Below are positions 59,677-64,000 of a stretch of DNA of 64,000 nt, one piece after another. Where the stretch lies: positions 558,001 to 622,000 of the forward strand of contig JARVLF010000003.1 in assembly GCA_030849465.1 (NCBI GenBank), read 5' to 3'. A program made the translations under genes and the position numbers. The notes under the pieces are model-generated. The model was not told the origin of the DNA and made no database searches. It saw only the letters and a program-made list of their open reading frames with translations. Numbering within the stretch: the first letter of the stretch is position 1; each line of letters opens with the position of its first letter. Origin of the DNA: Moesziomyces globuligerus (taxonomy: Eukaryota; Basidiomycota; Ustilaginomycetes; Ustilaginales; Ustilaginaceae).

Positions 59677-59724
59677 GTACCGTAGTACCGTAGTACCGTA
59701 GTACCGTAGTACCGTAGTACCGTA
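59677..59724. repeat. Six perfect tandem copies of gtaccgta
   Basis: 48 bp, about 95 bp past the MBOAT stop, probably in its 3' UTR. Each unit contains the palindrome gtac. Confidence 0.95.
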
Positions 59725-60132
59725 GTGCTCTTGCCTCTTGAACAAAGATCAAGATGTATGTACGGTCGATTTTGTGTGGGTGTGTGTGTGGGTGGTTTGG
59801 GGATCTTGAGGGTGTGGTTGGATTTGCCCGATCGATTTTGGGGGCGAAGGGGGGGGGGGGTTTCACGCTTGGAGGGTGGGGTGGGGAGATTGCCCCGCAT
59901 TTTTTGCAAGGGTGAGGAGCGGTTGGATGCGGAAAGAAAAAAAGGGGGAAAAGGGATCGGCAGAGGGCGTTTTGGGCGCTGCAGCGTGCAAATGCCGGGG
60001 GGCGATTTCAAAACAGACCCGGCGTCACGCCGGCCGAAACTAAGGGCAAAGAGGCTGGATTAGCAAAGTGCCCAACCGGCGCCACCTCGATCCCCCGCAC
60101 GCACACCATCTCGAACACCCCGCCCAACCCCA

Positions 60133-60221
60133 ACACATCAGGACACCAAAGACACATCAGGACACCGAGGGCCATCAAAGCACATCAAAGCACATCGAGG
60201 GTCATCGAAGCATATCCAAGG
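60133..60221. repeat. Degenerate tandem repeat of about 19-20 bp, 4.5 units
   Basis: Units acacatcaggacaccaaag, acacatcaggacaccgagg, gccatcaaagcacatcaaag, cacatcgagggtcatcgaag, then a partial unit. Confidence 0.75.
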
Positions 60222-60411
60222 ACGGGAAGATCAAAGGATACCGAAGGGCACGGAAAGCACTCTCGGCTTAAGAGGAAGCGCTCGATCCTTGAAAGCTCTG
60301 ACACCTTGGAGGGCTATTGTTGATAAAAACGAGACGGTGGAGCTCGACGCTACATCGCACGCCTATCCTTGAGCTATCTCAGGGCTATCTCAGGGGGGGG
60401 AAATTTAAACG

Positions 60412-60984
60412 ATGAAGGTGATTTGGGTTGGTGTTGGGGTGGTGTTGATGGTGGGCGGAGTGTGGGCGGATGGATCTACGATCACGGTTTCGACGACGCA
60501 GTTCAATCCGGCGCTGACGAACCAGGGCGGAACGACGAATGCTGCGGGCACGTTCAACGTCAGCCCGCTAGCCACCTCGACCTCGCATGCGTTTCAAACC
60601 CTCCAGCAGACAAGCACCTTCCAACCCGCCCCCGCAAACACCCAATCCCCAAACTCCGCCGGATCCCCAGGATCCGGTTCCGGAGGATCCGGAGGATCTG
60701 GAGGAGGTAACTCTGGTAACTCTGGAAGTGGAGGTAACTCTGGAAGTGGTGGGGTGGGAGGGGGTACGATTGTAGTTACGGCTACGGCGCCTACGAGTAC
60801 GGTCAACATGAACACCGCGGCAAGTACGGGCGGTGCAAGTGGTGTAGTCACGGCGAGTAACGGTCTACCTTCCATCGCTCTAGGCTCGGCCACCAACGCT
60901 GCGACCGAAAGCAGCGTGGCCAACTTGACCCCTGCCATCGCCGCTCTCCTCGCTTCCTCCTACGCCGCCTTCTTCCTCCTCTAA
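60412..60984 (+). CDS. GPI-anchored Gly/Ser/Thr-rich cell-surface protein
   Basis: 190 aa. Signal peptide MKVIWVGVGVVLMVGGVWA, a body of Ser/Thr/Gly/Asn suited to O-glycosylation with a Gly-Ser-Asn repeat region (residues about 85-120, for example GSGGSGGSGGGNSGNSGSGG), and a C-terminal hydrophobic tail (NLTPAIAALLASSYAAFFLL). It is preceded by small residues suitable as a GPI attachment site. No catalytic domain. Such short proteins are common in fungal cell walls. Its start lies right after a G-run and an A/T box (aaatttaaa). It converges on the transporter gene. Confidence 0.78.
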   Translation: MKVIWVGVGVVLMVGGVWADGSTITVSTTQFNPALTNQGGTTNAAGTFNVSPLATSTSHAFQTLQQTSTFQPAPANTQSPNSAGSPGSGSGGSGGSGGGNSGNSGSGGNSGSGGVGGGTIVVTATAPTSTVNMNTAASTGGASGVVTASNGLPSIALGSATNAATESSVANLTPAIAALLASSYAAFFLL

Positions 60985-61236
60985 CCCCACCCCCCCTGGG
61001 AAAAGGGTTCCGCTATCTTATACCCTCTCATCCTCCCACTTTCGCTCCTTTGAATGTGCTGAATCCACGCTCTTTCTCCGGATTCTTCCTTTGCCATCTC
61101 TGGCTGTGTGTGCGCTGCAGCGCGGTGTGGAAGCATGTCGGGAAGCTCAAAAAAAGTGTCCATGGCAGCGTCTATTGCGGGTCTAAAGTCTATCGGCGTC
61201 GGGAGTCGATCGAGGGGGGCCGAGGGGCGCGGGAGG

Positions 61237-62763
61237 CTAGGTTTCTTTATCGCTGTCCGGAGGGCTGGGGAGGGATTTGGTCGGATCGAGCATGTAGCTA
61301 CGCCCCAACGCGGCAGCGGGAGGAACATCGTTCCAGCCGCCCACCCTCGACGGCACATAGCGCGGCGGCTCGGCATGGCGAGCATACAACCCCATGCCCC
61401 CTTTCGCGCCCATGCTTACGATGCCTGGAGTGGTTGCGTTGGTGGTAGTTCGCGGTGTGGCGTTGGTGAGCGGGAGGATGTGGGCAGCGGGGTCATGTTT
61501 GCGTTGCGCCTTTTGTTCTGCGGTCTCGGCGTCGCGTCTGGACTTGCTGTCGTTGTACATCCAAAGACCACAAAAGGTGAGCGCGATACCGCACGTCTGG
61601 AGCCAGGAGACGGTCTGACCGAACCAGAGGATGGCGAGGACGATGACAAAGACGCGCTTGAGCAGCGAGGCGATCGAATACGTCACGGGCGAGACCATGG
61701 CGAGCACATTAAACGCGAGCACGTTCTGCGCAAAGTGCACCAGCCCGTTGACCAGCAACAAGCCCAACACCACGCCCCCCCTGCCGTTTGGAAACTCGGA
61801 CGAAGCACGCCACGACGGACGGTTGAGGATCGCGGAACCGTCGTAGAAGATCGCGAGCGGCAGGAGGAGGAGGATGGAGCAGGCGGACGAGTAAAAGAGG
61901 ATGTTGAGCTTGTCCATGCGTTCGAGCTGCGCCGGCTGACGCTGCTGCCGAAGCAGCTTCTTCGAGTAGATGTTCTGCGCCACAAAGACAAACGTCGACG
62001 CGAGTGCGGCGGCGAAGCCGACGAGGTCGTCTGCGTTGAAGGCGAAGCCGGTGCACGCCATCATGACGCCTGCGGTGAGCGGGAGGAGGGAGAGGTAGGT
62101 GTGCGCCGAGTAGCTGACGTTGAAGAGGAGGCTGTAGCTGAGCACGGTGAAGAGCGGCGAGAGCGCCTTGATGGTATGCACCGTGGCGACGGGCACGCGG
62201 CTGATGGCGAGCGACGAGAGCGCCTGGCCGAGCACGTTGAAGAAGGCGAGCTGCGCCACCTCGGCCACCCTGCTCCACGAGGGCTTGACGAGGCGCGTGA
62301 GCGCGCGTCGACCGAGCAGACGCTGCGAGGCGCACGCGGCGCAGCAGACGTTGACAAAGGCAAAGTGGACGAGCGTGAGTGTGACGGGATAGGGGAAGGC
62401 AGGTGGGCTCGGTGGGCTCGGTGGCGACGCCTCGTGCTGGCCGTGGCGGTGGTGGTGGTGGTGGGTTTTCGAGAGGAGTGCTTTCGAGGTGTTGGACGAG
62501 ACGGACGACGAGGTGTACCACGCCAGACATCCGAGCAGAAACAGGAGCCGCGAGCGGGTTGCGCGCGCCGTCGACGTCTCTGCATCGTCCGAGGCCGTGC
62601 GCAGCGAGAGACGCAGCCGCGGTCGGTCGAAGCTCGTTTTGGGTGCGTCGGTCGACCAAGCGGACGACGTGGTTGGGAGCGAGGCTGTGCGCGACGAGGG
62701 GCGCGAGAGACGCGCGACGGTCTCGAGCGCGTGCGACCGGACGCTCGAGAGTGCCGCATGCAT
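61237..62763 (-). CDS. Triose-phosphate-translocator-family transporter (SLY41/DMT-type)
   Basis: 508 aa from the ATG at 62763. Family pattern: about 70 polar N-terminal residues, then roughly ten hydrophobic segments. The conserved block NVLGQALSSLAISRVPVATV is followed by HTIKALSPLFTVLSY, the substrate-pocket region of plastid TPT and nucleotide-sugar transporters. NIYSKKLL occurs before segment 7, and VSPVTYSIASLLKRVFVIV, then LAILWFGQTVS, before the last segments. Yeast SLY41 is the nearest named homolog type (ER/Golgi). The substrate (phosphorylated C3 sugar, phosphoenolpyruvate or nucleotide sugar) is not predictable. A His-rich loop (SKTHHHHHRHGQHE) follows the first segment. Divergent from the UBE2J-type gene. 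Confidence 0.85.
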   Translation of the reverse strand: MHAALSSVRSHALETVARLSRPSSRTASLPTTSSAWSTDAPKTSFDRPRLRLSLRTASDDAETSTARATRSRLLFLLGCLAWYTSSSVSSNTSKALLSKTHHHHHRHGQHEASPPSPPSPPAFPYPVTLTLVHFAFVNVCCAACASQRLLGRRALTRLVKPSWSRVAEVAQLAFFNVLGQALSSLAISRVPVATVHTIKALSPLFTVLSYSLLFNVSYSAHTYLSLLPLTAGVMMACTGFAFNADDLVGFAAALASTFVFVAQNIYSKKLLRQQRQPAQLERMDKLNILFYSSACSILLLLPLAIFYDGSAILNRPSWRASSEFPNGRGGVVLGLLLVNGLVHFAQNVLAFNVLAMVSPVTYSIASLLKRVFVIVLAILWFGQTVSWLQTCGIALTFCGLWMYNDSKSRRDAETAEQKAQRKHDPAAHILPLTNATPRTTTNATTPGIVSMGAKGGMGLYARHAEPPRYVPSRVGGWNDVPPAAALGRSYMLDPTKSLPSPPDSDKET

Positions 62764-63078
62764 TCTGGCAGCGTGGGACCCCGTTGGAGATGGTGATGGT
62801 GGTGGACAAGGATGGTGCTCAAGAACAACACTTTTTGTGCTGGCTCGTGGCGTTTCGAGTTGAGGCCGACCTGCATTGCATGAAGCGAGCGAGCAATCAA
62901 TCACGTCAACGATGTTAGCTCGACCTCTCCTACACTCTCGAGTTGATGCCGCTTCATGCAAGTGCGATGCACAGCATTCAGGGTTCCGTTCCACGTCTTG
63001 TTGCGCCCACCGGACCCCACCTTTGGCTCTCTTTGCTTTCCACCACGAACCGCTTCTCGTCTCGGTGGACACGACACG
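62764..63078. promoter_or_regulatory. Bidirectional promoter region between transporter and E2 genes
   Basis: Only 315 bp separate the start codons of the divergent TPT-family transporter and the UBE2J1-type gene, so both promoters must lie here. I see no TATA box for either. Confidence 0.55.
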
Positions 63079-63921
63079 ATGGCAACCGCGAGGTCGCACA
63101 ACAAAAAGTCGTCTGCGATCAAGCGCATCCTCAGCGAGGCGCGCGAGCTCTCGACCGACCGTTCCGACCTCTACGCAGCCGCGCCGCTCGAGGACAACAT
63201 GTTTGAGTGGCACTTTACGCTGCGCGGGCCTGCGGGCACCGAGTTCGCCCACGGCCTCTACCACGGTCGCATCCTCCTCCCCGCCGAATACCCCATGCGG
63301 CCCCCGCACCTCATGCTGCTCACGCCCAACGGTCGCTGGGAGCTCGGCAAGAAGATCTGCCTCACCTTTACCGGCTTCCACGAGGAGATGTGGCAGCCCG
63401 CCTGGGGCATCCGAACCGCCCTGCTGGGCTTGCAGACCTTCATGTCGGCAAAAGCAGAGGCCGCAGTCGGCATCGGTGCGCTAGAGTATCCCGTCCAGGC
63501 AAGGCAGAAGCTCGCAAGCGAGTCGAGAAGCTGGACGTGCCCGACGTGCGCAAGGACGACGCTCGAGATGCTCCCCGATCCTGACCCGGACAGGGAGCAG
63601 GAGCAGGAGCGGGAAGAGCTCCCGCAGGGGCTGAGCGTAGATCTGCACGCAAAGTCGCACAAGGACAATCAAGGCGAGAATGTGGAGATGCCAGTGACGC
63701 ACGAGTCAGGCGCACAACCACTGCAACCGCAGCAACCACAGCAACCACAGCGCGTAGCCGCGACGCTACCAGGCAACGCTGCGCGCGCGCAGACCGCCTC
63801 GCTAGCTGGTGGAGGCGTCGGCGGCGTCTCGGCGACGGAGCGCAAGCTGGGGCTGATCGACAACTGCATCAAGGCGCTCAGCGTGCTCGTCGCGCTGCTC
63901 GTCCTCAAGCGTCTCATCTAG
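63079..63921 (+). CDS. Tail-anchored ubiquitin-conjugating enzyme, UBE2J1/Ubc6 family
   Basis: 280 aa from ATGGCAACC. These E2 enzymes sit on the ER membrane and work in ER-associated degradation. The UBC fold covers residues 10-125; the active cysteine is Cys94 in GKKICLTFTGFH, with family text MFEWHFTLRGPAGTEFAHGL, the PPHLMLLTPNGRWE strand and WQPAWGIRTALLGLQTFM (UBE2J1-like rather than Ubc6-like). A CPTC pair (about residues 154-157) follows the fold. Then comes a Glu/Gln-rich disordered linker with a QPQQPQQPQ run, and a C-terminal membrane anchor (CIKALSVLVALLVLKRLI), as expected for a tail-anchored protein. The stop is followed by a C-run. Confidence 0.92.
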   Translation: MATARSHNKKSSAIKRILSEARELSTDRSDLYAAAPLEDNMFEWHFTLRGPAGTEFAHGLYHGRILLPAEYPMRPPHLMLLTPNGRWELGKKICLTFTGFHEEMWQPAWGIRTALLGLQTFMSAKAEAAVGIGALEYPVQARQKLASESRSWTCPTCARTTLEMLPDPDPDREQEQEREELPQGLSVDLHAKSHKDNQGENVEMPVTHESGAQPLQPQQPQQPQRVAATLPGNAARAQTASLAGGGVGGVSATERKLGLIDNCIKALSVLVALLVLKRLI

Positions 63922-64000
63922 TCTTTCCGCCTCCCCCCCCCCCCCTCCTTGCTTTCGCGTGTTTCGTCATTCCGCATCGCTCTCGCTTTCCTTCTTGTTC

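Larger units (their letters stand above)
59584..60411. other. Intergenic region with microsatellite and minisatellite repeats
   Basis: 828 bp between the MBOAT gene and the GPI-protein gene. It holds the 8-bp repeat at 59677-59724, a run of 12 G at about 59849-59860, and the degenerate repeat at 60133-60221. A second run of eight G (about 60393-60400) is close to the next ATG. No supported gene. Confidence 0.6.

Overview
This is a GC-rich, intron-poor, gene-dense window of a fungal nuclear chromosome. I infer a basidiomycete of the smut lineage (Ustilaginomycotina: Ustilago, Sporisorium, Pseudozyma or Moesziomyces type). The reasons are: long single-exon genes with strong C/G third positions; short introns of 68-92 bp, each with a CTGAC branch point; a dispersed 5S rRNA gene with a basidiomycete-like sequence; a TOK-type potassium channel; and a run of small secreted proteins with no recognisable domain, as in smut effector clusters. 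The genus is inference; no ribosomal spacer or mating locus is present to fix it.

Layout. About 0.2-15 kb is an island of secreted-protein genes: 183-1268 (-), 1845-2273 (-), 9094-10113 (-), 10857-12011 (-), 12943-13494 (+) and 14542-15057 (+). It is interrupted by three housekeeping genes: a KduD-like dehydrogenase, a mitochondrial AK3-type adenylate kinase with two introns, and a TOK1-type K+ channel. The genes at 9094 and 10857 are diverged tandem paralogs. The spacers at about 10.2-10.6 and 13.8-14.2 kb hold what look like decayed family members, so this is probably a birth-and-death effector cluster.

About 15-30 kb: a SulP sulfate permease, a 2.1 kb gene-free stretch, a disordered protein of unknown function, an Atos/FAM214-family protein, a TMT1-like methyltransferase, a small unknown protein, and a pirin with an N-terminal hydrophobic segment. 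A 5S rRNA gene lies at 30046-30163 (-).

About 30-54.6 kb: a C2H2/fungal-specific transcription factor, a membrane-anchored SDR, a CMP/dCMP-type deaminase, a TOPORS-like RING protein, a GNAT acetyltransferase, an MFS transporter of the monocarboxylate-porter type, a small hydrophobic protein, an LCCL-domain multispanning membrane protein, a CAD-like alcohol dehydrogenase, a DCG1/hydantoin-racemase-like protein, a two-exon protein with signal peptide and two later hydrophobic segments, AIP1 (cofilin cofactor), and a GatY-like class II aldolase with one intron.

About 54.6-64 kb: a mitochondrial twin-ABC ATPase with a degenerate first P-loop, an MBOAT acyltransferase, a GPI-anchored cell-wall protein, a triose-phosphate-translocator-family transporter, and a tail-anchored UBE2J1-type ubiquitin-conjugating enzyme. 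The last two are divergent and share a 315 bp promoter.

Apart from the secreted-protein island the genes are functionally unrelated. I see no metabolic cluster, transposon, CRISPR array or confident tRNA gene.
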